The notes below the pieces were generated by a model. It did not search any database and was not told where the DNA came from. It saw only the letters and a program-made list of their open reading frames with translations. This document shows positions 1 to 9,019 of a DNA stretch of 64,000 nt, piece by piece (position 1 is the stretch's first letter; every line of letters starts with the position of its first letter). This DNA comes from Flammeovirga pectinis. Its GTDB lineage: Bacteria; Bacteroidota; Bacteroidia; Cytophagales; Flammeovirgaceae. The position numbers were made by a program, and so were the translations under genes. The stretch covers positions 1,054,001-1,118,000 of the forward strand of contig NZ_CP034562.1 of assembly GCF_003970675.1 (NCBI RefSeq), in the 5' to 3' direction.

Positions 1-1499
1 AAGTGACAATAATTTCACCATTTCTTTTTCAATTACCTCACTGGGAATTTCAAGACAGAATCCCAACCATTTATAGTGAATATTTTGTAAAAATGATTCC
101 ATTTTATGGGTATGTATTTTCTGCACCTAATATTCTTCAATTTTCACAGCAGGTATCAAAAAAAGAAAGTGAAGATTATAGATGGGCAGGTATTACTTAT
201 AATTTAATGGGACATAAATATATAATGGAAGATGTTCCTGCTTTTAAAGATGAATCTTATATAACATCTGTGGACGATTACCTTATGCAGTTAGATTTTC
301 AGTTGAGTAAATATTATACTCTACAAGGAGCAGAAATTCAAGTTGTATCTACTTGGGCAAAGTTTAATAAGGATCTATTAAAAGATGATCAATTTGGTGG
401 TTTTATATCAAAAAGTGGTAATGATGGTAAAAAAATAATTGATGAATTATCGATAGATAGTCCATCTAAAGAAGAGTTAGCTAAAAGGATAATCAATTAT
501 GTAAAGAAGAATTTTAAATGGAATCAGCTTAAAGGAAAATATGCTCGACAAAAAGAAAAAGAATTTTATAAAAATAGAACAGGAAATTCTGCTGAGCTAA
601 ATTTATTTCTAATAGGACTACTTGATGAAGCAGAGATTGAAGTTTCACCAGTAATATTAAGCACAAGATCTAATGGTAAAATTCATACTGACTACCCTTA
701 TACTCATTATTATAATTATGTAATACCATATATTACTGTTAATGGTAAGAGTTTCGTTACTGATGCAACTGCAATTCATTTACCTTTTAATTATTTACCA
801 TTAAGGTGCTTTAATGATAAAGCAATGTTAGTAAATAGTAAAAACCCTCAATGGATCAATATAAGAAGTAAAGTTTACTCAGATGAAATCAATAAACTTT
901 CGATGGAAATAGATACTGATAAAAGCACAATAAATACTGTTTATTCCTCAATTACATCAAATTATGCTTCATATATAAAGAAAAATACATTTGAGAACGA
1001 TAGTGCTACTATTTCTAAAGATTTAAATGAGAATGGGTTTCAGGAAATAAAGAGATTAAAAACAAGGCACTATGATTCTCCAAATAGAAAATATACAATC
1101 ATTGCACAAGGAGAAAATACTCTTGAAAATATAGCTGGTAGAATTATAGTTAAGCCTTTTCTTAATTTTCCATTACAAGAAAATATGTTAAAACAAGATA
1201 AAAGAACATATCCTGTTGATTTCTTATTCTTGCTGAATACAAAATATGAAACTTTTATTAACATCCCTGATGGATATAATGTAGAAATAAACACAGAATC
1301 AAAAAAAGTGAGTAATGATATTTTAGATATGGATTTTACTACAATTAAAGAGAAAAACAGATTAAAAGTAACTGCAAATTATTCTTTTAAGAAAGATGTC
1401 TACCCTCCCTCTGATTATAAAAGGTTAAAGGAATTTATTGATATTCTTATTGATAATATTAATCAGCCATTAATTTTTGTTCCTATTGAGGAGCAATAA
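1..1499 (+). CDS. DUF3857 / degenerate transglutaminase-like protein, 5'-truncated by window edge
   Basis: This is the C-terminal part of a large periplasmic or outer-membrane-associated protein. The reading frame is open to the left edge, and the apparent GTG at base 3 is not a start: it aligns with about residue 155 of the complete paralogue that follows. The transglutaminase-like core is recognisable (GNSAELNLFLIGLLDEAEIE, then SPVILSTRSNGK, then TDAT). The usual catalytic Cys is Ser here (GNS), and the usual His in the N-H-V-I context is Tyr (NYVIPYI). Only the Asp of the triad remains. No transglutaminase or protease activity should be assumed. The stop lies 15 bases before the next ATG, so the two are probably co-transcribed. 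Function is unknown; such pairs are common in Bacteroidota. Confidence 0.85.
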   Translation, partial: VTIISPFLFQLPHWEFQDRIPTIYSEYFVKMIPFYGYVFSAPNILQFSQQVSKKESEDYRWAGITYNLMGHKYIMEDVPAFKDESYITSVDDYLMQLDFQLSKYYTLQGAEIQVVSTWAKFNKDLLKDDQFGGFISKSGNDGKKIIDELSIDSPSKEELAKRIINYVKKNFKWNQLKGKYARQKEKEFYKNRTGNSAELNLFLIGLLDEAEIEVSPVILSTRSNGKIHTDYPYTHYYNYVIPYITVNGKSFVTDATAIHLPFNYLPLRCFNDKAMLVNSKNPQWINIRSKVYSDEINKLSMEIDTDKSTINTVYSSITSNYASYIKKNTFENDSATISKDLNENGFQEIKRLKTRHYDSPNRKYTIIAQGENTLENIAGRIIVKPFLNFPLQENMLKQDKRTYPVDFLFLLNTKYETFINIPDGYNVEINTESKKVSNDILDMDFTTIKEKNRLKVTANYSFKKDVYPPSDYKRLKEFIDILIDNINQPLIFVPIEEQ

Positions 1500-1514
1500 A
1501 TAATCTTATTTATT

Positions 1515-3473
1515 ATGATTAAAATAACACCGATTCTTCTTATTACTTTAGTTCTTTTGACAAATATGACTCTTGCACAAAAGAAGCTATCAAGAACTTT
1601 TAAAAAAATCTCTAAGGTAGACATGGATTATCAATCAGATTCAGTAGTTGATGCTGTTATACTTTTTGATATTGGGGAAGTGGAGTTTATTGAAAATCAT
1701 TTACACACAGCTGATATACGTCTAATAAGAACCAAAAGGATAAAAATCTTGACGGAAGAAGGAGTCAAATATGCTCAAGCAGAATTAAGTTATTTTATTA
1801 ATGAAGATGGACGTAGCGAAGATATTAGTAGAATTGATGGCTTTGTTTATAATTATGAAGGGAAGAAAATTGTAACTACAAAACTAGATCGAAGTACTAT
1901 TTATGATAAGAAGGTTTCTAGAAATTTTGGTGTAAAAAAAGTAGTTTTTCCTAAGATCAAAGTTGGTAGTATTTTAGAATATAAATATACTCACTATTCT
2001 CCATTTTATTTTAGGTTACCTTCATGGACTTTTCAGGATATAATTCCCACTGTTTATAGTGAATATTTTGTGAAATTAATACCAAATATTACCTATTTAT
2101 TCTCAACCCAAAATATCAATAAATTTACATTTAAAGAATCAAAAGTGGTATTAAGAGACCGAAATTGGGGTGGAAAAGAAATGGGGCATAAGTTTATTCT
2201 TACTGATATTCCAGCATTTTCTTCTGAAGAATATATGACTAATTCGTCAGATTATTTAAAGAAAATAATTTTTCAATTAAATTCAGTTAATGTTAGAGGT
2301 AAAAAAGAGGTTGGAATTTTCTCATCATGGGGTCTTGTAAATAAAGTATTGGAAGAAGATGATAACTTTGGAGAGTATATAAATTTAAGCAAAGAATTAG
2401 GTGAAAGTATTCTGCCATCTTTAATCGAAAAAAAGGAGAATAAAAAAGAAATTGCAAAAATAATTATTGAATTTGTTAAGAATAATTACAAATGGAATGG
2501 CAGTTTAAGCAAATATACATCTCAATCTTTAGAGAGTTTTAATTTAACAAAAGCAGGAAATGTAGCTGATATTAATTTGTTCTTAATAGGTCTATTAAAA
2601 GCCGCTAATATAGAGGTTAGTCCAGTGTTATTAGGTACAAAAGGGAATGGGAAGATAATTACAAATTACCCCTATACACATTTGTATAATTATGTTATTC
2701 CATTTATTGAAATTAATGGAGAAATGATTTTATCAGATGCTTCTGAAAAGCTATTGCCATATAATATTTTACCAACAAGGTGTTTTAATGGCAAAGGAAT
2801 TGTAGTTAACCAAAAAGAAGATCAATGGATTGATATTAATGATAAATCAGTTTCAAAAATAATTAATAAGTACTCTTTTGCTCTCAATTTTGAAACACTA
2901 AATGCAAGAGTAAACTTAAATACAACTTTTAATAATTATTTTGCTCTTAATATGAGGAAATTATATGCTAATGATAGTATTTTAATTACCGAAGAAGCGT
3001 TAAATAATGGTTTTATAAGTATTGATAGATTTAAAACATATAATTATCATAAAAATGATAGGAGTTATAGAGTTTTAATTGAAGGTGATGTTGAAATCAA
3101 TAAAACTTCAAATTTATTTTCTTTTAAACCTTTTCTTAATTGTCCTATACAATTCCCTAAATTAACACTTAAAGATAGAGAATACCCAATTGATTTAGAC
3201 TTTGTAATTCAAGAACATTTTGAGGCTATTATTCCTATTAATGAAGGTTATAAAGTTATTTCTGAATTTTTTGAAAAAAAAGTAGATAATGATATAGGAA
3301 CATTTTCTTACAAAGTAGAAGAAAAAAATGGAGTTATGTGGTGTAAATTATTTTACCGTTTTAAAAGTAGTTATTATACAAAAAATCAGTATCTAAGATT
3401 AAAAATGTTTTATGATTTACTAAATGAATCCATTCAAGTTCCTTTAGTTTTTTCTAATAAAGAAAGTAATTAG
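1515..3473 (+). CDS. DUF3857 domain protein with transglutaminase-like fold, exported
   Basis: A 652-residue tandem paralogue of the preceding gene. It starts with a signal peptide (residues 1-21, ending in LAQ), followed by a beta-rich DUF3857 region (about 50-230), a transglutaminase-like domain (about 300-440) and a C-terminal DUF3858-like beta region. The catalytic Cys position is Val (GNVADINLFL) and the His position is Tyr (YNYVIPF), while the Asp is kept (SDAS). This is therefore a non-catalytic member, typical of a Bacteroidota subfamily. The ATG has no Shine-Dalgarno sequence but an A/T-rich leader, as is normal here. The role is unknown; a structural or binding role at the cell envelope is an inference. 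The two copies share the order of all blocks, pointing to gene duplication. Confidence 0.88.
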   Translation: MIKITPILLITLVLLTNMTLAQKKLSRTFKKISKVDMDYQSDSVVDAVILFDIGEVEFIENHLHTADIRLIRTKRIKILTEEGVKYAQAELSYFINEDGRSEDISRIDGFVYNYEGKKIVTTKLDRSTIYDKKVSRNFGVKKVVFPKIKVGSILEYKYTHYSPFYFRLPSWTFQDIIPTVYSEYFVKLIPNITYLFSTQNINKFTFKESKVVLRDRNWGGKEMGHKFILTDIPAFSSEEYMTNSSDYLKKIIFQLNSVNVRGKKEVGIFSSWGLVNKVLEEDDNFGEYINLSKELGESILPSLIEKKENKKEIAKIIIEFVKNNYKWNGSLSKYTSQSLESFNLTKAGNVADINLFLIGLLKAANIEVSPVLLGTKGNGKIITNYPYTHLYNYVIPFIEINGEMILSDASEKLLPYNILPTRCFNGKGIVVNQKEDQWIDINDKSVSKIINKYSFALNFETLNARVNLNTTFNNYFALNMRKLYANDSILITEEALNNGFISIDRFKTYNYHKNDRSYRVLIEGDVEINKTSNLFSFKPFLNCPIQFPKLTLKDREYPIDLDFVIQEHFEAIIPINEGYKVISEFFEKKVDNDIGTFSYKVEEKNGVMWCKLFYRFKSSYYTKNQYLRLKMFYDLLNESIQVPLVFSNKESN

Positions 3474-3525
3474 AGTTTTATTAATGAGGAATACTCCACA
3501 AAACCAAATCACCTAATTTATAAAC

Positions 3526-4440
3526 ATGGATATTTCAAAAACTATACTCTTAGATGGAGGTTTATCAAATGCTTTGGAAGCACAGAGCATAGATTTAAAT
3601 CACGAACTTTGGTCTGCAAAATTATTGAAAGAGGATGAAGATGCTATTGTTAAAGCTCATCTTGGATATTATATGGCAGGAGCAAGTTGTATAATTACAT
3701 CTAGTTATCAAGCAACAATAGAGGGATTAATGAAATATGGAAACTCACGAGAGGAGAGTATTGAATTAATAAAAAAAACGACGGCTTTAGGTATAAAAGC
3801 CAGAGAAGAAGCTTTGGAGAAGGGAATAAAACAAGAGCTTTTTGTAGCAGGAAGTATTGGCCCTTATGGTGCTTTTTTAGCAGATGGATCAGAATATAGA
3901 GGTGATTATGGAATTGATGTAGAAGAGTTAATAGCATTTCATAAAGAAAGATTATTGCTTATTGATACTACCGATATTGATGTACTTGCTTGTGAAACAA
4001 TGCCAAGTTTTGATGAAGTGAAAGCAATTGTAAACCTGTTAGATAACACAATACATGAGGGGTGGATTAGTTGTTCTTGTAAAGATGGAAAACATCTAAA
4101 TGATGGTACACCTATTCAAGAAGTAGCAGCCTATTTAAAAGGGAAGAAAAATGTGATTGCTTTCGGGGTGAATTGTACTAAACCTGAATACATTTCCTCA
4201 TTAATTGCAGAAATAAAAAAAGGTAATTCTGAAATAGATATCGTGGTTTATCCTAATTCTGGTCAGGTGTATCATGCGGATACAAAAACTTGGTCTGGAA
4301 TTTCAGATCCGTCCCATTGTGCATTAATGGCTCAAGAATGGAAAATGTTAGGAGCTAAGTTAATTGGAGGTTGTTGTATGATGGGAACAGAACATATTGA
4401 AGCCATGAAATTAGGATTATATGAACAATCAATTGATTAA
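3526..4440 (+). CDS. mmuM: Homocysteine S-methyltransferase
   Basis: Transfers a methyl group from a donor such as S-methylmethionine to homocysteine, giving methionine, in the cytoplasm. The 304 residues fit the short, cobalamin-independent family. The TIM-barrel start LLDGGLSNALE is typical. The three zinc-binding cysteines are present as GVNC (Cys217) and GGCC (Cys283 and Cys284). It starts 52 bases after the DUF3857 gene and could be read through from it, but shares no obvious function. No S-methylmethionine permease is adjacent. The methyl donor cannot be told from sequence; betaine or S-adenosylmethionine are alternatives used by relatives. Confidence 0.9.
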   Translation: MDISKTILLDGGLSNALEAQSIDLNHELWSAKLLKEDEDAIVKAHLGYYMAGASCIITSSYQATIEGLMKYGNSREESIELIKKTTALGIKAREEALEKGIKQELFVAGSIGPYGAFLADGSEYRGDYGIDVEELIAFHKERLLLIDTTDIDVLACETMPSFDEVKAIVNLLDNTIHEGWISCSCKDGKHLNDGTPIQEVAAYLKGKKNVIAFGVNCTKPEYISSLIAEIKKGNSEIDIVVYPNSGQVYHADTKTWSGISDPSHCALMAQEWKMLGAKLIGGCCMMGTEHIEAMKLGLYEQSID

Positions 4441-4590
4441 TTGATGTACGACAATGTGATTTACTGTCTATATGTTAATATTTATCCTTTAAATATTTGT
4501 TAATTAAAATATAAATATAGATTTTTCAGATCAGTACTCAAATACACATAATATAATTACTTTAAACATCACTCTTAATTCTAAACTACT

Positions 4591-6231
4591 ATGAGATTTA
4601 TATCAGTCTTGGATGCTTTCCAGAAATGGGAAAAAGAAACACCAAATCAACCTTTTCTTCATCAAAATATTAATGGCTCAAAAGTTACTTTATCTTATAA
4701 AGAAGCTGGAGATCAAATTAGAAAGATAGCTTCTGGATTGAAGTCTATTGGAATGGAACGAGGAGACCATGTAGCAATTTTATCAAAGAATTGTTCGCAT
4801 TGGATTATGGCTGATATAGCTATTTTAATGGCAGGGTGTGTAAGTATTCCTATTTATCCTACAACTGATAAAGAAACAATAAATCAGATTCTTAACCATT
4901 CAGAATCAAAAGCAATTTTTATTGGTAAGTTAGACGACTATGCTTCTCAGAAAGATGGGGTGACTGATATTCCTAAAATAGGAATAGAAATGCATGGCAT
5001 GAATGAAAAATTAGGTTGGGATGAATTAGTAGGAAAAAATGAACCACTTCAGGATATCTTTAAGCCTAAAAAGGAGGACTTAATGACAATCTTGTACACT
5101 TCTGGTACAACTGGAAATCCTAAAGGTGTAATGCATTCGTATGGTAGTGTTCAGTTTGCTGTAAGCGAATTTGAACATCATTTTGATTTACCTAAAAATC
5201 CAAGATTCTTTGCATTCTTATCTTTAGCACATATTGCAGAAAGAGCAGCTTATGAGTTTATCGGTTTATATTTAGGCGGAAGTATAGCCTTCCCAGAATC
5301 ATTAGAGTCTTTCCCTGCAAACCTTGCAGAAGCAAAACCTCATATGTTCTTTGCTGTTCCAAGGATTTTCCAGAAATTCCAAGAAAGTATTCTTAAAAAG
5401 ATGCCGCAAAATAAGTTGAACTTTTTATTAAAAGTACCATTTATTAATAATGTAATCAGAAAGAAAATTGTTTCTGCTTTAGGTTTACAAGAAGCTGTTT
5501 CTGTTATTTCTGGAGCAGCTCCAATCTCTCCAGATTTACAAGAATGGTTTAAAACTTTAGGTTTAGATGTAAACCAAGGTTACGGTATGTCAGAAGATGT
5601 ATGTGTATCTCATATGAACTTTCCTGGTATGAACAGAATAGGTTCAGTAGGTCAGAAATATGCACATATTCAAACTAAATTATCTGGAGAAGGAGAAGTT
5701 TGTTTAAAGAGTGATTGCCTAACTATGGGCTACTTTAAAGATGAAGTACAAACAACTGCTTTATTTGATGAAGATGGTTTCTTGAAAACAGGAGATTTAG
5801 GAGAATACGATCATGATGGTTATCTATCAATTGTTGGTAGAGTGAAAGATCAATTTAAAACTGATAAAGGGAAATATATTTCTCCAAATCATTTAGAATT
5901 GCCTTTATCTGATAATCCTAATATTGAACAAGTTTGTGTTGTTGGTACTGGTATCCCTCAACCTATTGCGTTGGTTATTCCTTCAGAAGGAGGAAAAGAT
6001 TTATCTCAAGATGCTTTAAAAGCATCTCTTAAAGAGTCGTTAGATACATTAAACCAGAAACTTCCTAATTACGAAAAAATAGCAAAAGTTATTGTAATGA
6101 AAGAAGATTGGACAATTGATAATGGTCTTTTAACGCCAACACTAAAGTTAAAACGAAATAATTTAGAAAAGATTCATACTCCATATTATGCTGAGTGGTT
6201 CAGTAAAAATGAAGTGATAATCTTTGAATAA
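4591..6231 (+). CDS. AMP-dependent long-chain fatty acid-CoA ligase
   Basis: A 546-residue ANL-superfamily adenylating enzyme that most likely activates fatty acids to acyl-CoA. The AMP-binding P-loop motif YTSGTTGNPKG is at residues 169-179. The downstream blocks GYGMSED and KTGDLGEYDHDGYLSIVGR, followed by KDQFKT, fit the long-chain acyl-CoA synthetase (FadD15/FAA) branch. It is somewhat shorter than the usual 590-600 residues, with a compact N-terminus and no signal or membrane segment. It is monocistronic: 150 A/T-rich bases precede it and a hairpin terminator follows 8 bases after the stop. Chain-length preference is not visible. Confidence 0.87.
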   Translation: MRFISVLDAFQKWEKETPNQPFLHQNINGSKVTLSYKEAGDQIRKIASGLKSIGMERGDHVAILSKNCSHWIMADIAILMAGCVSIPIYPTTDKETINQILNHSESKAIFIGKLDDYASQKDGVTDIPKIGIEMHGMNEKLGWDELVGKNEPLQDIFKPKKEDLMTILYTSGTTGNPKGVMHSYGSVQFAVSEFEHHFDLPKNPRFFAFLSLAHIAERAAYEFIGLYLGGSIAFPESLESFPANLAEAKPHMFFAVPRIFQKFQESILKKMPQNKLNFLLKVPFINNVIRKKIVSALGLQEAVSVISGAAPISPDLQEWFKTLGLDVNQGYGMSEDVCVSHMNFPGMNRIGSVGQKYAHIQTKLSGEGEVCLKSDCLTMGYFKDEVQTTALFDEDGFLKTGDLGEYDHDGYLSIVGRVKDQFKTDKGKYISPNHLELPLSDNPNIEQVCVVGTGIPQPIALVIPSEGGKDLSQDALKASLKESLDTLNQKLPNYEKIAKVIVMKEDWTIDNGLLTPTLKLKRNNLEKIHTPYYAEWFSKNEVIIFE

Positions 6232-6238
6232 TATAAAG

Positions 6239-6269
6239 AAGTCATCCATTTAAAAGTGGGTGACTTTTT
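6239..6269 (+). terminator. Intrinsic terminator of acyl-CoA ligase gene
   Basis: AAGTCATCCA (6239-6248) pairs with TGGGTGACTT (6257-6266) through an 8-base loop, with one G-T wobble. A T-tract follows at 6265-6269. Confidence 0.85.
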
Positions 6270-6311
6270 ACTTTTTAATACAAACAAATTTAAGCTAAAA
6301 GTAACTATATA

Positions 6312-7625
6312 ATGAGTGCTCCCCAATTAACTAAAACACTTACGCCATTAATGTTATGGGGTTTAGGTGTTGGGTATGTAATTTCTGGAATGTATTTCGG
6401 GTGGAATTTAGGATTAGCAGAAGGAGGAACATTAGGTTTGGCTATTGCTACATTCTTTGTAGTAATTATGTACGTAACCTTTACTTTCTCTTATACTGAA
6501 TTAGCATGTGCAATCCCTAAAGCAGGAGGCGCTTTTGAATATGCAAAAAGAGGATTAGGCCCCAAATTAGGGTTTCTTGGTGGCATGGCTCAAAATATAG
6601 AATTTATTTTTGCTCCACCAGCTATTGCTTCTGCAATTGGAGCATACCTTAACTTATTGTATCCATCTATTGATACAATTTATTTTGCAATAGCAGCTTA
6701 TTTTATATTTACTGCTATTAATATTTTAGGTGTGAAACTAGCTGCTACCTTCGAATTAATAATTACAGTATTAGCAGTTTTAGAATTATTGATTTTTTCT
6801 GGTGTAACATTACCACATTTTGAGTTTTCTAATTTGGAACGTAATGCTTTTCCGAATGGAATACCAGGTATTTTTGCTTCAATTCCATTTGCAATTTGGT
6901 TCTTTCTAGCTATTGAAGGAGTGGCCAATGTTGCAGAAGAAACTAAGAATCCATCAAAAAGTATTTTATTAGGGTTTGGTTCATCTATTTCCACATTAGT
7001 AATCTTATGTGTACTTACTTTTGTTTCTGCTGTTGGAGTAGGTGGTTGGGAAACTGTTGTTTATTTACCATCAAGTACTGTTCCATCGGATTCACCATTA
7101 CCTTTAGCATTGGGACAAGTAGTGTCAGAAGGTAATATTCTATATAAACTATTAATTGGAATTGGTTTATTAGGGCTCGTTGCTTCTTTTCATGGTATAA
7201 TTTTAGTAGCAGGGCGTTCAACTTTTGAATTTGGAAGAGAAGGTTATGCACCAAAATTTCTAAGTAAAATACATCCTAAATTTAAAACCCCTATTAGTGC
7301 TTTATTGGTAAATATGGTAATTGGTATAATTGCTTTGTTTACTGGTAAAACAGCAGAAATTATTACAATAGCCTGTTTTGGTGCATTGGTATTGTATATT
7401 ATCTCAATGCTTTCATTGTTTGCATTAAGGAAGAAAGAACCGAACTTAAATCGCCCTTTTAGCGTTCCATTTTATCCGTTATTTCCATTAATAGCATTAG
7501 TTATTGCAACAATCTCACTGTTAGCCATGACCTATTATAATCTCCATTTGGCTACTATTTTTACAGTAATAATGCTTGGTACATATACTTATTTTCTTTT
7601 TAATTTTAGAAAAAAAAGGACATAA
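6312..7625 (+). CDS. APC-family amine permease, probably ethanolamine permease
   Basis: A 437-residue inner-membrane transporter with about 12 hydrophobic segments. The N-terminal block (GVGYVISGMYFGWNLGLAEGG, residues 19-39 without its outer ends) is strongly reminiscent of the ethanolamine transporter (EAT) branch of the APC superfamily, as are AGGAFEYAKRGLGP and IEGVANVAEETKNPSK. I therefore prefer ethanolamine over an amino acid as substrate. The gene stands alone between two terminators, 7 kb upstream of an operon that could catabolise a gamma-glutamylated amino alcohol (14660-19285). No ethanolamine ammonia-lyase (eutBC) lies in the window. The family call is solid; the substrate is inferred from remembered family similarity. 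Confidence 0.8.
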   Translation: MSAPQLTKTLTPLMLWGLGVGYVISGMYFGWNLGLAEGGTLGLAIATFFVVIMYVTFTFSYTELACAIPKAGGAFEYAKRGLGPKLGFLGGMAQNIEFIFAPPAIASAIGAYLNLLYPSIDTIYFAIAAYFIFTAINILGVKLAATFELIITVLAVLELLIFSGVTLPHFEFSNLERNAFPNGIPGIFASIPFAIWFFLAIEGVANVAEETKNPSKSILLGFGSSISTLVILCVLTFVSAVGVGGWETVVYLPSSTVPSDSPLPLALGQVVSEGNILYKLLIGIGLLGLVASFHGIILVAGRSTFEFGREGYAPKFLSKIHPKFKTPISALLVNMVIGIIALFTGKTAEIITIACFGALVLYIISMLSLFALRKKEPNLNRPFSVPFYPLFPLIALVIATISLLAMTYYNLHLATIFTVIMLGTYTYFLFNFRKKRT

Positions 7626-7652
7626 AAAAGCCCAAAGGATTAACTTTGGGCT
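7624..7652 (-). terminator. Hairpin terminator shared by permease and yceI-like gene
   Basis: AGCCCAAAG (7629-7637) pairs perfectly with CTTTGGGCT (7644-7652), loop GATTAA. The A-run at 7624-7629 gives a U-tract on the minus strand, so it best terminates the yceI-like transcript; it may also act on the permease. Confidence 0.8.
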
Positions 7653-7671
7653 GCACTATATTTTTGCTTAC

Positions 7672-8238
7672 TTAGATAGTTTGCACTTTGAAATCAATTT
7701 CAAATTCATCTGCAATTGCTTTATCACCTAAGTTGTCAAAGAATGAATTAGAACCATATTTTAAACCAAATTTAGTTCTGTCAATCTTAATTTTACCTAC
7801 AAGTACATGGTTTTTATCTACTTTTTGAAGTTTAGAATCAAAAACTACTTCTTGTGTAATTCCTTTGATTGTTAAATCACCTTTTAGTTTGTGGTTGTCA
7901 CCTTCTTTTACTGCCTCTTTAAGTACAAAAGTTGCTGTAGGGTACTTTTCAACGTCAAAGAAATCAGCAGATTTTAAATGTCCGTCTAGTTTACCTTTCC
8001 ACTCACCTTCTAAATCAGTACTATTTAAAGTTGAAAGATCAATTACAATCTCACCTTCTTTTACTTCTCCTTTCTTAATCTTAAAAGAACCTTCTTTAAT
8101 TGCAATATCCCCAGTGTGAGATGATCCAACTACTTTATAAGCGGTCCAATTTACTTTAGAAACTTCTTGATCGATCTTTTGACCAAATGATGCAATACTT
8201 AATGCTACTGCTGCGATTGTGATAACTAATTTTTTCAT
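7672..8238 (-). CDS. YceI-family periplasmic lipocalin-like protein
   Basis: A 188-residue protein with a signal peptide ending in SFGQ (residues 1-20) and the YceI beta-barrel. Diagnostic blocks are VNWTAYKVVGSSHTG, FFDVEKYPTATF and LKGDLTIKGITQEV. Family members bind long polyisoprenoid or amphiphilic ligands in the periplasm; the ligand here is unknown. It is monocistronic, with a near-perfect Bacteroidota promoter 44 bases upstream (8282-8312) and a terminator behind it. Confidence 0.92.
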   Translation of the reverse strand: MKKLVITIAAVALSIASFGQKIDQEVSKVNWTAYKVVGSSHTGDIAIKEGSFKIKKGEVKEGEIVIDLSTLNSTDLEGEWKGKLDGHLKSADFFDVEKYPTATFVLKEAVKEGDNHKLKGDLTIKGITQEVVFDSKLQKVDKNHVLVGKIKIDRTKFGLKYGSNSFFDNLGDKAIADEFEIDFKVQTI

Positions 8239-8281
8239 AATGATTAATGTAATAGTGTTTTTATTTATTTTTTTGTTGATG

Positions 8282-8312
8282 CAAATATATGTATAGATAA
8301 TTGTTGTTCAAA
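8282..8312 (-). promoter_or_regulatory. Sigma-A-type promoter of yceI-like gene
   Basis: Read on the minus strand: TTTG (complement of 8309-8312), 19 bases, then TATATTTG (complement of 8282-8289). This is a perfect fit to the Bacteroidota TTTG...TAnnTTTG pattern. Transcription would start near 8275, leaving a leader of about 37 bases. Confidence 0.7.
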
Positions 8313-8532
8313 CAAATGTTATGTTTTTAACAATTTTTAGGTTTACGTGTTTCACCTTATTTTAGTAGTCGCAGCATTTACATTTGATCAAAATAAAGAG
8401 CAGAAACGAAGTGATAGTTTATGCTATAAAAACCGATTTAGGTACTTCAATTAAATCAGTAAGTTAATACTATAAGAGAGTATCAAATTTAAGATTTCAA
8501 AAGGGAAATAGTTTAAACTGATATTTTGTTAC

Positions 8533-8694
8533 TTAATCGTGATCTATAACTTCTTCTCCTTTGATAGAGAACAATACCTTCTTTTTTAAAGTAACATTTA
8601 CATCGCTATCAGAATTTTTCGCTTTTTGTTCTTCTTGGTATTCTTGATAACCCCAGCAATTTGGACAGTCTATTATTTGTTCTTGATTATTCAT
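8533..8694 (-). CDS. Small CxxC (zinc-knuckle-like) protein, 53 residues
   Basis: A short reading frame on the minus strand encodes 53 residues beginning MNNQEQIIDCPNCWGYQEYQ. Cys10 and Cys13 form a CPNCWG motif; a single CxxC pair suggests metal or redox binding, perhaps as a dimer. The remainder is charged (EEQKAK..., VTLKKKVLFS). The ATG is at 8692-8694 and the stop at 8533-8535. I have a general recollection of similar small CPNCWG proteins in Bacteroidota, which supports a real gene, but I cannot name a function. No promoter was clearly identified. Confidence 0.6.
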   Translation of the reverse strand: MNNQEQIIDCPNCWGYQEYQEEQKAKNSDSDVNVTLKKKVLFSIKGEEVIDHD

Positions 8695-9019
8695 ATTTCA
8701 ATAGATTAGGTTGATAATTATTTTACACTTCAAAGGTAAGATGATCAGTTGGTAATTGTAAATTGATATTTTCTATACCCGTATTGTAAATAGTTATATT
8801 TCATTTAATTAAAATGTTAGTAGTGAAATTAACTAATTAAAATTTATTTATAAAAACCAGTTAATCAATTATTAATTGTGTTAAATATAAAATATTGTTT
8901 GATATTAAATCAAATTAATTTATAATATTTGTATCAACAAAACGGTAGAAGGTTGATCAACTTCAACTGGTAAAAATGAGATAACTAGAATGTCTTTATA
9001 GACACAATACAAATTAGAA
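8695..9019. other. Intergenic region before sulfatase 1
   Basis: 325 very A/T-rich bases. The only signals I see are a promoter candidate at 8898-8931 and a leader of about 85 bases before the sulfatase ATG. No reading frame or RNA structure is convincing. Confidence 0.5.
8898..8931 (+). promoter_or_regulatory. Candidate promoter of sulfatase 1
   Basis: TTTG (8898-8901), 22 bases, then AATATTTG (8924-8931). The second element has one mismatch to TAnnTTTG. Start of transcription would be near 8938. Confidence 0.45.
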
